From assembly GCA_947491475.1 (NCBI GenBank), contig CANLKN010000032.1, positions 1 through 36,813 of the forward strand: a stretch of 36,813 nucleotides of DNA. Direction: 5' to 3'. The notes under the pieces were generated by a model, which saw nothing but the letters and a program-made list of their open reading frames with translations, searched no databases and was not told the DNA's origin. Source of the stretch: Akkermansiaceae bacterium. GTDB taxonomy: Bacteria > Verrucomicrobiota > Verrucomicrobiia > Verrucomicrobiales > Akkermansiaceae. Both the position numbers and the translations under genes were made by a program. Positions 25,201 through 32,765 of the stretch are shown here, in pieces; within the stretch, counting starts at the first letter, position 1, and every line of letters begins with the position of its first letter.

Positions 25201-25596
25201 CGGGATCTTGTGGAAATTCGCCACCCGCCATTTCAGGTAATCTCCGGCCACATCGAAGATCGCCGGATCGGCGGCGAGTTCGCGGATTTCGTGCAGCAGG
25301 TTGGCGCGGCGCGAGGAATAGTCGCCGCCGCGGTTTTCGGCGAGCAGGCGGTCGATGGCGGCCAGACGATCCGCCACAGGCAATGCGGCGAGGGATTCCG
25401 GCAGGCTGCGGCAGCTTTCGTCCAGCAGTTTGCCATCCGGCAATGCGGGATCGCGCGGTGCGATTTCCGTGAACAAATGCGGCCAGCGTTTCGCCGCATG
25501 GCGCTCGGGATAACTGCCGATCGATGGCGGTGCCTGATAGAAAAACGGTCCGCAGGCGAGCAAAAGGAGCAGAGACGGCAATACCATGCGACGCAT
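22252..25596 (-). CDS. Very large TPR-like helical repeat lipoprotein, unknown function
   Basis: A 1114-residue protein with a lipoprotein signal: MRRMVLPSLLLLLAC, with the lipobox cysteine at 15. The rest is almost entirely helical, with many TPR-like pairs, for example 'HFDAQDYKRAAAEFALVMEEFPDHPRGVVAALM', 'GEHEQALALLDNPSAASDSDETLYARAIVLQRLGRHSQAVQAFESLAERFPASP' and 'GKYSHALELLDSIL'. No enzymatic domain was recognised. It is predicted to be anchored in a membrane facing the periplasm and to act as a scaffold. It follows the DUF3142 lipoprotein gene on the same strand with 26 bp between them, so the two are probably one operon. Nothing in it suggests recent transfer. Confidence 0.85.
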   Translation of the reverse strand: MRRMVLPSLLLLLACGPFFYQAPPSIGSYPERHAAKRWPHLFTEIAPRDPALPDGKLLDESCRSLPESLAALPVADRLAAIDRLLAENRGGDYSSRRANLLHEIRELAADPAIFDVAGDYLKWRVANFHKIPPSPPRIRPWHMDEAEFAKLRNAALEQVRAELAEIDALAQAADARLKPYWNVRRAAYHFDAQDYKRAAAEFALVMEEFPDHPRGVVAALMRPRCLLEESRLLRRMNEGEDRRAEIAELMDEAESGLQEFIASHPKGSFTPDAHGWLGAIAFDRGAMGSAVVHQLTRLDMQPTREITRSVLRECDFIFEKLLESDEAAKTDWLSPQDHFDAKAMARHPVVARLFVQHCIDPAAHISLPMWWDDSENGGRSTIDFLKRRIFRPSHFVSRAMESLGSEIAAAGGAHDATTLTLLAWIATEQGEHEQALALLDNPSAASDSDETLYARAIVLQRLGRHSQAVQAFESLAERFPASPLLVDVPFRKAFSFHQSGRSGMAIKELLPLVESEEKASEAIRLRPSEQLIQWLDTLIQFAPLEELVSSFEAIGENRRHRDFLQNAIRMRALKNGNFELAEKHLSEGEAAPGNQWEWGIPGILGNPRMTHAEWETHVAPLAALHAQLAMNPPASERGRLHLEIARHWMNERGRLTLPMTFLSYYANSEEEKQDLLRRRNALQLGFSSELVHHELDRRDEATQALEHALKAAESEDPAIAASALELANECLFRRAEFSLYQKSRAYETGATALSADLHRQLRQRFPQSPEARRAVYYNFGPAVGPWMPGDYNLQNSAGELTAAIFATERESLWDAEEQIERFNLDPILNANPRMPLVAIRRELAKAAQDYDRARSLSNPEYQSDITAMIDRIDDLRAAALLEGIRTSDFLDYANGRHKELPPEFASLLDFRKRLQLLRDPEGVETGPRNDTIAGWREFLDTYPDSPKAEAASFRLTRLIARKYRGGSRIAAFHFPEAPIPNGYKRLVVARTDPAIDPDEVLAAIGRHEERFPGGRYAEDLNLLRAGALIDAGKYSHALELLDSILSNPVQRDLHVIAALDFADIAQRLLVPGERAVVARAMRDTPGAMMRLQRLAEGDTFLSRLQPLMPWIKNR

Positions 25597-25622
25597 GATT
25601 TTCCATAAGCAAAGCCGCGGAA

Positions 25623-26981
25623 TTATCGAGCGGATTTTCGCAAAACCACCGGGTTTTCACCAGTCATGCCATCAATAAGCCATACCAGTCCTTCGCCGTG
25701 CGCGACCAAGGAGCCTGATACGATCGACTCGCCCGCAGGCAGCCGGGCGAAACGCAGCACCAGCGAATCCGCCAGCTCGGCTGGAAGCCCGCCGGGCAGT
25801 GACAATTCTGCAAAGGCACCGGGCAAGGCCGAACGGAAGCACCCTTGCTTGTCGGAGCGGATCACGAGTTCCCAAACACCCGGCGGCAGGTCATCCGGGC
25901 CGGGGTTTTCCAAAATGAACGAGCCATCATCCGCAAGATACAGTTCCAAACGCAGGCCGGCATTTGAGTTCGTCAGGTGCGGCACGGAGAATGCCGCACG
26001 TGTGCCCGGTCCGGGCAGCGCGAACCAGATCACACCCGCCGCGCCGGCATGGCGGGCCGCCTCCACGAGCCGCTCCAGCTCCGCCGCGTCCGGCGCGCGA
26101 TGGACCACTTTCATGCCAGGCGCAACCCGCGTTCCTGTTAGATCCAACGTTTCCACCGGATCAAAAACGGTCGTTCCGTTCACGGTTTCACCACGCTTCA
26201 AATGCGGATGAAAAAACAAGGTATCATATCCCCAGTCGCGGACATGACCGATGAGCGCTCCATCCGCGGCGAAGACCGACAGCCGCTCGAAATTCGGCAA
26301 GCCGGCCAGCCATGGCTTCGGACACTGCGACCAGCTTGCGATGTGTTTGCACACATCAGGATCCGCCAATGATTGGAAACGCCCGGCTTTCACGTCCGCC
26401 GCATCGTCCGCTTCAAGATCATAGAACATCGGCGCGAACGAATCGACGGCTGCCGCGAGCTTCCGGAACTGCGGGTGACGCGGCCATGAAGCCAGCGCGG
26501 TGATCGAAATTTCAGCGGGTGCCGACGCCTTTCTCGTGTCTGTTAGAAATCGCGCATAACGATCCAGCAAACGATCCGGGCAATCGAAATCAAGCTGGAT
26601 TTCACCCGGCATCGGTGCATCTCCCAGCCACCTGCGAACCATCTCCGCGAAACGCCCCGCGGCATCCGGTGAACCGAGAAACGCCGTTTGCGGCTCGATT
26701 CGGAAAACCGGAAGGATCACAATGCCCGGCGCAGCCGCCATCGGCTGCGCGATGCGTTTGAATACCCAAGCTCCATTCTCCCAACGACACTCCGCCGCCT
26801 GCCAGTATAATTTCCGTGTCCGCGCCTCGTTCAACACCCTCACCTCGGCATCATTCAACTCCGAACTCCGGTGCCACACCCAGAAGGACGGTGGCTCTGT
26901 CAGATCCCCATGTTCCGCCGCCGGCTTCCGACCGTCACAAGCGCACAAGGCCATGAGGGCCATCAGTTGCAGCGGTCTCAT
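25623..26981 (-). CDS. DUF3142-like lipoprotein
   Basis: A 452-residue protein. The start at 26981 gives a lipoprotein signal, MRPLQLMALMALCAC, with the cysteine at 15; the longer frame reaching 27083 would bury this signal under 34 polar residues. The body looks like a DUF3142 protein, a TIM-barrel-like family of unknown activity: 'FWVWHRSSEL', 'GEIQLDFDCPDRLLDRYARFL', 'ISITALASWPRHPQFRKLAAAVDSFAPMFYDLE' and 'GVIWFALPGPG'. The acidic residues of 'QLDFDCP' could be catalytic by analogy with glycoside hydrolases, which is unproven. It pairs with the large TPR lipoprotein downstream and diverges from trmB across 117 bp. Confidence 0.8.
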   Translation of the reverse strand: MRPLQLMALMALCACDGRKPAAEHGDLTEPPSFWVWHRSSELNDAEVRVLNEARTRKLYWQAAECRWENGAWVFKRIAQPMAAAPGIVILPVFRIEPQTAFLGSPDAAGRFAEMVRRWLGDAPMPGEIQLDFDCPDRLLDRYARFLTDTRKASAPAEISITALASWPRHPQFRKLAAAVDSFAPMFYDLEADDAADVKAGRFQSLADPDVCKHIASWSQCPKPWLAGLPNFERLSVFAADGALIGHVRDWGYDTLFFHPHLKRGETVNGTTVFDPVETLDLTGTRVAPGMKVVHRAPDAAELERLVEAARHAGAAGVIWFALPGPGTRAAFSVPHLTNSNAGLRLELYLADDGSFILENPGPDDLPPGVWELVIRSDKQGCFRSALPGAFAELSLPGGLPAELADSLVLRFARLPAGESIVSGSLVAHGEGLVWLIDGMTGENPVVLRKSAR

Positions 26982-27098
26982 GTCCGAGGAGATGGCGGAA
27001 GCTTGCGCAAGTGGCGAGTCGATTGTTGATGGAGCAGAAAAGTCTGGCCGGGAATTTCTCGTTTCCATCCTAGAGGTAGCCACCTACAAGACGCGGCC

Positions 27099-27728
27099 AT
27101 GCCGACTGCTCAAGCACTGAACGTCTTGCCCCGCCCGCCGATGAAGGGCGAACTGGTGCCGACGGATTATTTCCGTGAATTGAAAATGGCGGAGATCCGC
27201 CGGCCCGGGCGGTTGCTGGAGGTGGACCTCGGCTGTGGCGATGGATCGTTTCTCATGGAAATGGCAAGGCATCATCCGGAGCGGGATTTCATCGGCGTGG
27301 AGCGGCTGTTAGGCCGCGTGCGCAAGGTCTGCCGCAAGCTCACTCGCCACGGACTGGACAACGCTCGGGTGCTGCGGCTCGAGAGCCGCTATGTGGTGGA
27401 GTGGTTGCTGCCTGAGGCATCGGTCTCACGGCTGCACCTGCTATGCCCGGACCCGTGGCCTAAAGTGCGGCACCACCGGCGGCGTCTGGTGCAGCGGGAC
27501 TTTCTCGATGCGGTGAGGCGCGCGCTCGAACCCGGCGGCGAGTTTCTTTTCATGACCGACCACGAGGAATACTTCCGCTGGGCCGAGGAAAAAGTGGCGG
27601 AACACGGTGGCTTCGAGCGGCTGGAGTGGCAGGAGGATTCGTTTTTCTATCCGAAAACCGACTTCCAGGAGTTATGGGAAAGCGAGGGCAAGCGGATGTG
27701 GCGGCTGCGCTGCCGAAAAAGAGAATAA
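27099..27728 (+). CDS. trmB: tRNA (guanine-N7-)-methyltransferase
   Basis: A 209-residue SAM-dependent enzyme that forms m7G46 in tRNA. Motifs: 'LLEVDLGCGDGSFLMEMA' (39-56), 'DFIGVERL' (63-70), the family hallmark 'PDPWPKVRHHRRRL' (117-130), 'QRDFLDAVRRALEPGGEFLFMTD' and the C-terminal 'KTDFQELWESEGKRMWRLRC', in which TrmB proteins usually have TxxE-type contacts. Length is normal. It runs convergent with aroC and divergent from the DUF3142 gene. Confidence 0.96.
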   Translation: MPTAQALNVLPRPPMKGELVPTDYFRELKMAEIRRPGRLLEVDLGCGDGSFLMEMARHHPERDFIGVERLLGRVRKVCRKLTRHGLDNARVLRLESRYVVEWLLPEASVSRLHLLCPDPWPKVRHHRRRLVQRDFLDAVRRALEPGGEFLFMTDHEEYFRWAEEKVAEHGGFERLEWQEDSFFYPKTDFQELWESEGKRMWRLRCRKRE

Positions 27729-27801
27729 TTGAACCGCGAATGTATGCGAATTTTCAATTGATTGTGAGAAGCGTCGGATCGCAGATAGTTCTGATTTCCA
27801 G

Positions 27802-27821
27802 CGCGAAACCCTCGCGGTTTT
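27802..27821 (+). terminator. Weak candidate terminator of trmB
   Basis: CGCGA (27802-27806) can pair with TCGCG (27812-27816) over a 5-nt loop, followed by GTTTT. The stem is short, in the gap between convergent trmB and aroC. The rest of this 120-bp gap shows nothing else. Confidence 0.3.
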
Positions 27822-27848
27822 CCAGGTCCCGTCGTATCCCGGTGTAGG

Positions 27849-28931
27849 TCAAAGGATCAGGCTTTTTTGCCGCAGCACATGATCTGTTAGAACGAGTGTG
27901 GCCATCGCTTCCACGATCGGCACGGCTCGCGGCAGCACGCAGGCGTCATGGCGGCCTTTGCCCTGGAGTTCGGTGTTTTCGCCAGAGCTGCTCACGGTTT
28001 CCTGGGAAGTCATGATGGTGGCGGTGGGTTTGAAGGCCACTCGGAACAGAATGTGTTCGCCATTGGAAATGCCACCCTGCACGCCGCCTGAGCGGTTGCT
28101 GGTGGTGCGGACCTTGCCATCGACCATGCGGAAGGGATCATTGTGCTCAAGGCCTGTGAGAAGGGTGCCATCAAAGCCGGAGCCGATCTCGAAGCCCTTG
28201 GTCGCCGGGATGGAAAGCATGGCCTTGGCTAGGTCGGCCTCCAGTTTGTCGAAAATCGGTTCACCCAGACCGGGCGGGCAGTTGCGGATGACACATTCGA
28301 TCACACCGCCCACCGAGTTTCCATCGCTGCGAATCGCCTTGATGTGCTCGATCATGCGCTCGACCATCGCCGGATCGCCGGTGCGCACAATGTTGGATTC
28401 GATGGTTGTGGCGGTGATGGCTGCGGGATCGACATCGGCCTTCAGGTGTTGAATGGATTTCACCCATGCGAGCACCTCGATGCCAGGGTGCAGCGTTTTG
28501 AGAATCTGGCTGGCGACGGCGGCAGCGGCGACACGGCCGATGGTTTCTCGGGCGGATGCACGGCCGCCACCGGAGGGGGCGCGGATGCCGTATTTGGCAT
28601 CGTAGGTGTAATCCGCGTGGCTCGGCCGGTATTTGGCGGCCATTTCATCATAAGCACCGGGGCGCTGATCGGTGTTTCTAACCACAATGCAGATCGGCGT
28701 GCCAAGCGTGAGCCCGTTGTGAAGGCCGGAGAGGATTTCGGCGGCATCAGCCTCCTTGCGCGGGGTGACGATGTCGGATTGGCCGGGCCGGCGGCGGTCG
28801 AGTTCGCGTTGGATGTCCTCCAGCGATACCGGGACGCGCGGCGGGCAGCCATCGATGACGACACCGACACCGCCGCCGTGCGACTCGCCAAAAGTGTGGA
28901 TGCGGAAAACCTGGCCAAAGGTGGATGACAT
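27849..28931 (-). CDS. aroC: Chorismate synthase
   Basis: A 360-residue FMN-dependent enzyme that converts EPSP to chorismate, the last shared step of aromatic amino-acid synthesis. The start at 28931 (MSSTFGQVF) fits the family, whose N-terminus carries '[19 protein letters not shown]' (10-28). Other motifs: '[16 protein letters not shown]', '[20 protein letters not shown]', 'GSGFDG' and '[16 protein letters not shown]'. All signatures are intact. A GTG-type extension to 28952 is not needed. It is downstream of the pyrC terminator, so it is not part of the pyr operon. Confidence 0.97.
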   Translation of the reverse strand: MSSTFGQVFRIHTFGESHGGGVGVVIDGCPPRVPVSLEDIQRELDRRRPGQSDIVTPRKEADAAEILSGLHNGLTLGTPICIVVRNTDQRPGAYDEMAAKYRPSHADYTYDAKYGIRAPSGGGRASARETIGRVAAAAVASQILKTLHPGIEVLAWVKSIQHLKADVDPAAITATTIESNIVRTGDPAMVERMIEHIKAIRSDGNSVGGVIECVIRNCPPGLGEPIFDKLEADLAKAMLSIPATKGFEIGSGFDGTLLTGLEHNDPFRMVDGKVRTTSNRSGGVQGGISNGEHILFRVAFKPTATIMTSQETVSSSGENTELQGKGRHDACVLPRAVPIVEAMATLVLTDHVLRQKSLIL

Positions 28932-29038
28932 GCCGGCGAGGTTATGCCGCAAGCGGCGCGGGGCAAGCGGGATTCGACAAGGGCCAATGCGCCGAATGTG
29001 GGGGTTCAGACCGTAGCGCTATCGGAGCAGCAGAATGG

Positions 29039-29061
29039 AAAACAGCCATCTTGGCTGTTTT
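29039..29061 (-). terminator. Terminator downstream of pyrC (end of nucleotide operon)
   Basis: AAAACAGCCA (29039-29048), a 3-nt loop and TGGCTGTTTT (29052-29061) form a perfect 10-bp inverted repeat ending in T on both strands. It lies about 37 bp after the pyrC stop, before aroC. It would work in either direction; the minus-strand nucleotide operon is the natural user. Confidence 0.8.
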
Positions 29062-29097
29062 GGAGTATGGGACTGGACCCAATGCCTTTCAGTGCCG

Positions 29098-30381
29098 TCA
29101 AGCCCGTTCCAGCAGGATGTTTTCTCCAAGCATCACGAGCTCCACGCTGCCCTTGAGCGTCTGGTCGAGAAACGGCGTGTTCTGCGACTTGGACTTCATG
29201 AATTCCTTGCTGAAGGTGGTTTCCTTACCGGGATCGAAGAGGATGAGATCCGCCGGTTGGCCCACTTCGATGGAAACGGCGGGCAGCCCCATCAGGCGGC
29301 GCGGTTCGGCACTGAAACGTTTGACCACAAGATCCCAACCGAATTTCCCGGTGGCGATGAAATGATGATGCAGCGAGACGAGAGCCGTGTCCAAGCCGGT
29401 GATGCCATTGGGAGCTGAGACAAAATCCTGCGATTTCTCGAAGGGCGTGTGCGGCGCGTGGTCGGTGGCAATGAGATCAAAAGTGCCGTCGAGCAATCCT
29501 TCTAACAGCGCATCGTTATCCGCCTTGGTGCGCAGCGGCGGGTTCATCTTGTAGTGGGTGTCGAAGTCGCCGATGTCCTCGTCGGTGAAAAGCAGGTGGT
29601 GCGGCGCAACTTCGGCGGTGACCTTGACATCGCCGCGTTGTTTCCACCAGCGGATGGTTTCCATGCCGAGCTTGGAGGAAACGTGCTGGATGTGGATGTG
29701 CGCGCCGGTGGCGTGGGCCAGGCGGATGTCGCGATCAATGATGATTTCCTCGGCGCAGGCGGGGCTGCCCTTGATGCCAAGGCGGTAGCTCATCGCACCG
29801 CAATTGAGCGCGCGCGGTCCGGCGAGTTCGGGCACTTCACAGTGGCTGGCGAAGAACATGCCCAGCTCGGTGGCATATTGCATCGCACGGTATAGCACCG
29901 CCGGATCGGCGGTGGTGTCGCCATCGTCGGTGAGCATTCTCACACCCTGCCCCCGCATGCCGTCGATGCCGGAGAGTTCCTTGCCATGGCGGCCCTTGGT
30001 CACGCAGCCGGAGGTATAAACCGGAATGCGCGCCGTGCGCCTCGCGATGTCGAGCACTTGGCCGACCACCGTGGCGGAGTCGATGGCAGGGCTGGTGTTG
30101 GGCATCAACACCACGCCGGTGATGCCGCCGTTGATGGCCGCTTCGGTTCCCGTGGCGATGGTCTCCTTGGTCTCGAATCCCGGTTCTCGTAAATGCACGT
30201 GGGCATCGAACATGCCGGGCATCAGAATCCGGCCCGCGGCATCAATGATGCGGGCACCATCCGGTGCTGCCAGACTTTTGCCGATCTGTTGGATTTTCCC
30301 ATCGGATAACAGAACATCCGCCTCGGTGAGTGAGGGCGAAATTTCGGAAGCGATGCGCGCGTTGGTGATGAGGAGATTCAT
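29098..30381 (-). CDS. pyrC: Dihydroorotase
   Basis: A 427-residue amidohydrolase of the class I (bacterial, long) type, closing the ring of carbamoyl-aspartate to dihydroorotate. Motifs: 'GMFDAHVHLREPGFE' (56-70) with the HxH zinc ligands, 'VVLMPNTSPAID' (90-101), 'VAPHHLLFTDED' and 'LIATDHAPHTPFEK', which holds the catalytic aspartate. Length is standard. Its start overlaps the vapC stop (ATGA, 30378-30381), so its translation is coupled to that of a toxin gene, which is unusual. A hairpin terminator follows. Confidence 0.96.
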   Translation of the reverse strand: MNLLITNARIASEISPSLTEADVLLSDGKIQQIGKSLAAPDGARIIDAAGRILMPGMFDAHVHLREPGFETKETIATGTEAAINGGITGVVLMPNTSPAIDSATVVGQVLDIARRTARIPVYTSGCVTKGRHGKELSGIDGMRGQGVRMLTDDGDTTADPAVLYRAMQYATELGMFFASHCEVPELAGPRALNCGAMSYRLGIKGSPACAEEIIIDRDIRLAHATGAHIHIQHVSSKLGMETIRWWKQRGDVKVTAEVAPHHLLFTDEDIGDFDTHYKMNPPLRTKADNDALLEGLLDGTFDLIATDHAPHTPFEKSQDFVSAPNGITGLDTALVSLHHHFIATGKFGWDLVVKRFSAEPRRLMGLPAVSIEVGQPADLILFDPGKETTFSKEFMKSKSQNTPFLDQTLKGSVELVMLGENILLERA

Positions 30382-30782
30382 GGCTGGATCGGGCTGAGGA
30401 ATTTTAATTCCGGCAGGACTTGCTCTCGGATTGTTTCAAAATGCGCGTCCTTTGCAAGAAGCGGCATATCCTTGGAATGCGCCACGATTGCGATGAGCAG
30501 GTCGGAAGCGGGCAAATTGATGCCTGTGGCCCTGAGCGCCGCGTTCGACAATGCGGCCGAATCCCAATGTTGCGGCAGCAACACAATCCGCATGGCCAAG
30601 TCGAGGCCGGAGCGCAAGTCATCGCGTTCCTCCGTTCGCGCTCCGGTGAACAACTCGAATGCCACCGGACATGTATAGGCAGCTTGCTTGATGGACAGAA
30701 GATCCCGGACGAACGCCTTGACAAGCGGATCCCCCTTGGGGCGGAAGAACTCGATCCACGCGGAAGTGTCGATGAGAGTCAC
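30378..30782 (-). CDS. vapC: PIN-domain ribonuclease toxin, VapC family
   Basis: A 134-residue PIN-domain protein. The metal-binding acidic residues expected for VapC are present: D5 in 'LIDTSAWIEFF', the glutamate in 'VAFELFTGAR', and the aspartates in 'NLPASDLLIAIVAHS' and 'LLAKDAHFE'. VapC toxins cleave tRNA or rRNA and are held in check by VapB. The start is GTG at 30782, overlapping the antitoxin stop by 4 bp, the classic VapBC arrangement. The stop overlaps the pyrC start in the same way. The catalytic set is complete, so it is probably active; its RNA target is unknown. Confidence 0.9.
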   Translation of the reverse strand: MTLIDTSAWIEFFRPKGDPLVKAFVRDLLSIKQAAYTCPVAFELFTGARTEERDDLRSGLDLAMRIVLLPQHWDSAALSNAALRATGINLPASDLLIAIVAHSKDMPLLAKDAHFETIREQVLPELKFLSPIQP

Positions 30783-30994
30783 GGTTTGGCCAAATCAGTG
30801 AGAGACTCCAATTCGTCGTTGGAAGCACGGTAATCGGTCTTGCCAGCCATGACCTTGGCAAGAAATTCCTGACGTTGGCGTTGCTCGATGAATTCATCAA
30901 GCGCTTGAGCCACAGCGGGGGATTTCTTTCGCTTCTTGGTCCACTTTTGGATGACCGCAATCTTTGAATTTTCGATTTCGACGGTGATTCTCAT
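30779..30994 (-). CDS. vapB: VapB-like antitoxin (ribbon-helix-helix type)
   Basis: A 71-residue, highly charged protein directly before vapC. The N-terminus 'MRITVEIENSKIAVIQKWT' can form the beta strand and first helix of a ribbon-helix-helix DNA-binding fold, followed by 'SPAVAQALDEFIEQRQRQEFL'. The C-terminal tail ('SNDELESLTDLAKP') is where VapB proteins usually bind the toxin. The call rests mostly on size, charge and position. An AT-rich 69-bp gap with a dyad lies upstream. Confidence 0.78.
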   Translation of the reverse strand: MRITVEIENSKIAVIQKWTKKRKKSPAVAQALDEFIEQRQRQEFLAKVMAGKTDYRASNDELESLTDLAKP

Positions 30995-31002
30995 GTTATT
31001 TG

Positions 31003-31040
31003 ATTGTAGATTGATGAAAATTTACGCTGCAATTTCATCA
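31003..31040 (-). promoter_or_regulatory. Candidate vapBC promoter/operator
   Basis: TGATGAAA (31012-31019) and TTTCATCA (31033-31040) form an 8-bp dyad in an AT-rich gap. On the minus strand a TACAAT box (31008-31003) lies between the dyad and the vapB start at 30994. It would suit autoregulation by VapB-VapC, as in other families of this type. The very short leader implied (about 1-3 nt) is unusual, so this is only a proposal. Confidence 0.4.
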
Positions 31041-31063
31041 ATTCAAGTCATTAAACCATTGTT

Positions 31064-32014
31064 TTAAAGTGACGGGGGGATTTGCAGATCGTGACTTCCA
31101 GCACCCGGCTTCAGCCAGTAGAGCACGGCCATGCGCACGGCGATGCCGTTTTCGACCTGGTCATTGATGAGCGATCGTTCGTAATCCATCACCGCATCGC
31201 AGAGTTCGACGCCCCGGTTCACCGGGCCCGGGTGCATGATGTAGAGGCCGCGGTCGCGGATTTCCTCAAGCCGTTGATCGGTGATGCCGTAGAGTTTGTG
31301 GTATTCGCGCAGACTGGGAAAAAACTGCACGTCCTGGCGCTCCATCTGCACGCGCAGCAGATAGACGACATCCGGACTCCATGCCATGGCTTGCTTGTAA
31401 TCGGTGAAGCGGCGGATGTTTTCCGGGCCGACCCGTGGGACCAGTGATCCGGGACCAAGATATCCGACTTCTACGCCGATTTTTTTCAGCACCGTGCTGG
31501 TGGAGCGCGCGACGCGCGAGTGCAACACGTCGCCGACGATGAGGACTTTCTTACCGGTGGGATCCGGAAATTTCTCCTTGAGCGTGAATGCGTCCAGCAG
31601 CGCCTGGGTGGGATGGGCGTGGGCACCATCCCCGGCGTTGATGACGGAAGCTTTGGTAAGCCGGGCGATCGTGCCGGGCAGGCCTGAGGCCTTGTGGCGG
31701 ACGATCACGTAGTCCGTGCGCATTGCCTGCAGGGTCTCGATGGTTTCTCTCACAGACTCGCCCTTGGTGATCGATGACTGGGCGACATCGAAATTGGTGA
31801 CATCCGCCGAGAGCCGCTTGGCGGCGACCTCGAAGGACGAGTGGGTGCGGGTGCTGGGTTCGTAAAAAAGCATCAACACGGATTTGCCCTTGAGTGCGGG
31901 GACTTTTTTCACCGAGCGGGTGAAGAGTTCCTTGAAAGGCACGGATTGATCGAGCAGATGATTGATTTCCGCGCGGTCGAGTGATGCGATGTCGAGCAGG
32001 TCTTTATGTGGCAT
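31064..32014 (-). CDS. pyrB: Aspartate carbamoyltransferase, catalytic subunit
   Basis: A 316-residue enzyme that makes carbamoyl-aspartate, the first committed step of pyrimidine synthesis. Motifs: 'LFYEPSTRTHSSFEVAAKRL' for carbamoyl-phosphate binding (the usual STRT core is intact; the next residue, often R or K, is H here), 'VIVRHKASG', 'INAGDGAHAHPTQALLDAFTL' and 'MHPGPVNRGVEL'. The start at 32014 (MPHKDLLDI) fits the family and overlaps the upstream membrane-protein gene by 11 bp. No pyrI regulatory gene is near. Confidence 0.96.
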   Translation of the reverse strand: MPHKDLLDIASLDRAEINHLLDQSVPFKELFTRSVKKVPALKGKSVLMLFYEPSTRTHSSFEVAAKRLSADVTNFDVAQSSITKGESVRETIETLQAMRTDYVIVRHKASGLPGTIARLTKASVINAGDGAHAHPTQALLDAFTLKEKFPDPTGKKVLIVGDVLHSRVARSTSTVLKKIGVEVGYLGPGSLVPRVGPENIRRFTDYKQAMAWSPDVVYLLRVQMERQDVQFFPSLREYHKLYGITDQRLEEIRDRGLYIMHPGPVNRGVELCDAVMDYERSLINDQVENGIAVRMAVLYWLKPGAGSHDLQIPPSL

Positions 32015-32765
32015 GCCGGAGGTGGGGAAAGTAGTGGAGCGCGCTGAAAATGATGACAAACAAGGCGATCACGGCGATGAAGGCCGCGTGGTGGCGGGAG
32101 ATGGGTTTGCGAATCCCGATGAAGGCGGCTACCAGCATCGAAGCGGTCACACAAGCTATGGTGGCGACGATGGGGAATTCATAAAAATAGAGCCCCACCG
32201 AGGCAATGATGGGCGCCAAGTAGCCGGGAACAATCATCGCGGGGTGGGCTGGAAAGAGTTTGGGGTTCGGCTTGGCATTCATCATGGCAAGCGCCTCGCG
32301 GCGGCGGATTTCCGCGATTTCATCATCGCTGTGGCGCTGGTGTGGCAGGCTTGAATCCGGCGGCGACTCTGGCTGTGGCGGCAATGGAAGTTGCTCGGAT
32401 TTCCGCAGTGATCGGACGGGCTTGGGACTTCGAGCGTCGAGCGTGACGGTGGGCGGCGCGGCTTCGGCAGCCACAGTGGCAGTTGCCGCCGGCAGCCGCT
32501 CGGAGCGCTTGAACGAATGCACCGGTTTTGGGCTGGATGGGGGCTCCGCAGGTTGCGCCGCAAGTGGAATGGTCTCGGCCGGATGCACCAGCGCCGCTTC
32601 GTGGTTGGAGGCAATGATGGTATCCACCTCACGGGCCTTCGCGGCGGATGGCTCTGCCGTGTCCAGCACTTCTTCGACTTGCGGTGGAGAGGCGGGGACG
32701 CCGAGGCTGTCGCGGAGTCTCGCGAGTTCCTCGGGCGATTTCTTGCGCTGGGGCAGCAGGCTCAT
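32004..32765 (-). CDS. Membrane protein of unknown function within the pyr operon
   Basis: A 253-residue protein of no recognised family. Residues 1-~165 are polar, rich in Pro, Ala, Glu and Ser, and probably disordered. They contain a 14-residue direct repeat: 'SPKPVHSFKRSERL' (78-91) and 'SPKPVRSLRKSEQL' (113-126). Residues about 177-246 hold three hydrophobic helices, so the long tail is tethered to the membrane. It overlaps pyrR upstream (ATGA, 4 bp) and pyrB downstream (11 bp), so it is a full member of the operon and co-translated. Its role is unknown; it could recruit the pathway to the membrane, but nothing in the sequence shows this. Confidence 0.8.
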   Translation of the reverse strand: MSLLPQRKKSPEELARLRDSLGVPASPPQVEEVLDTAEPSAAKAREVDTIIASNHEAALVHPAETIPLAAQPAEPPSSPKPVHSFKRSERLPAATATVAAEAAPPTVTLDARSPKPVRSLRKSEQLPLPPQPESPPDSSLPHQRHSDDEIAEIRRREALAMMNAKPNPKLFPAHPAMIVPGYLAPIIASVGLYFYEFPIVATIACVTASMLVAAFIGIRKPISRHHAAFIAVIALFVIIFSALHYFPHLRHAT

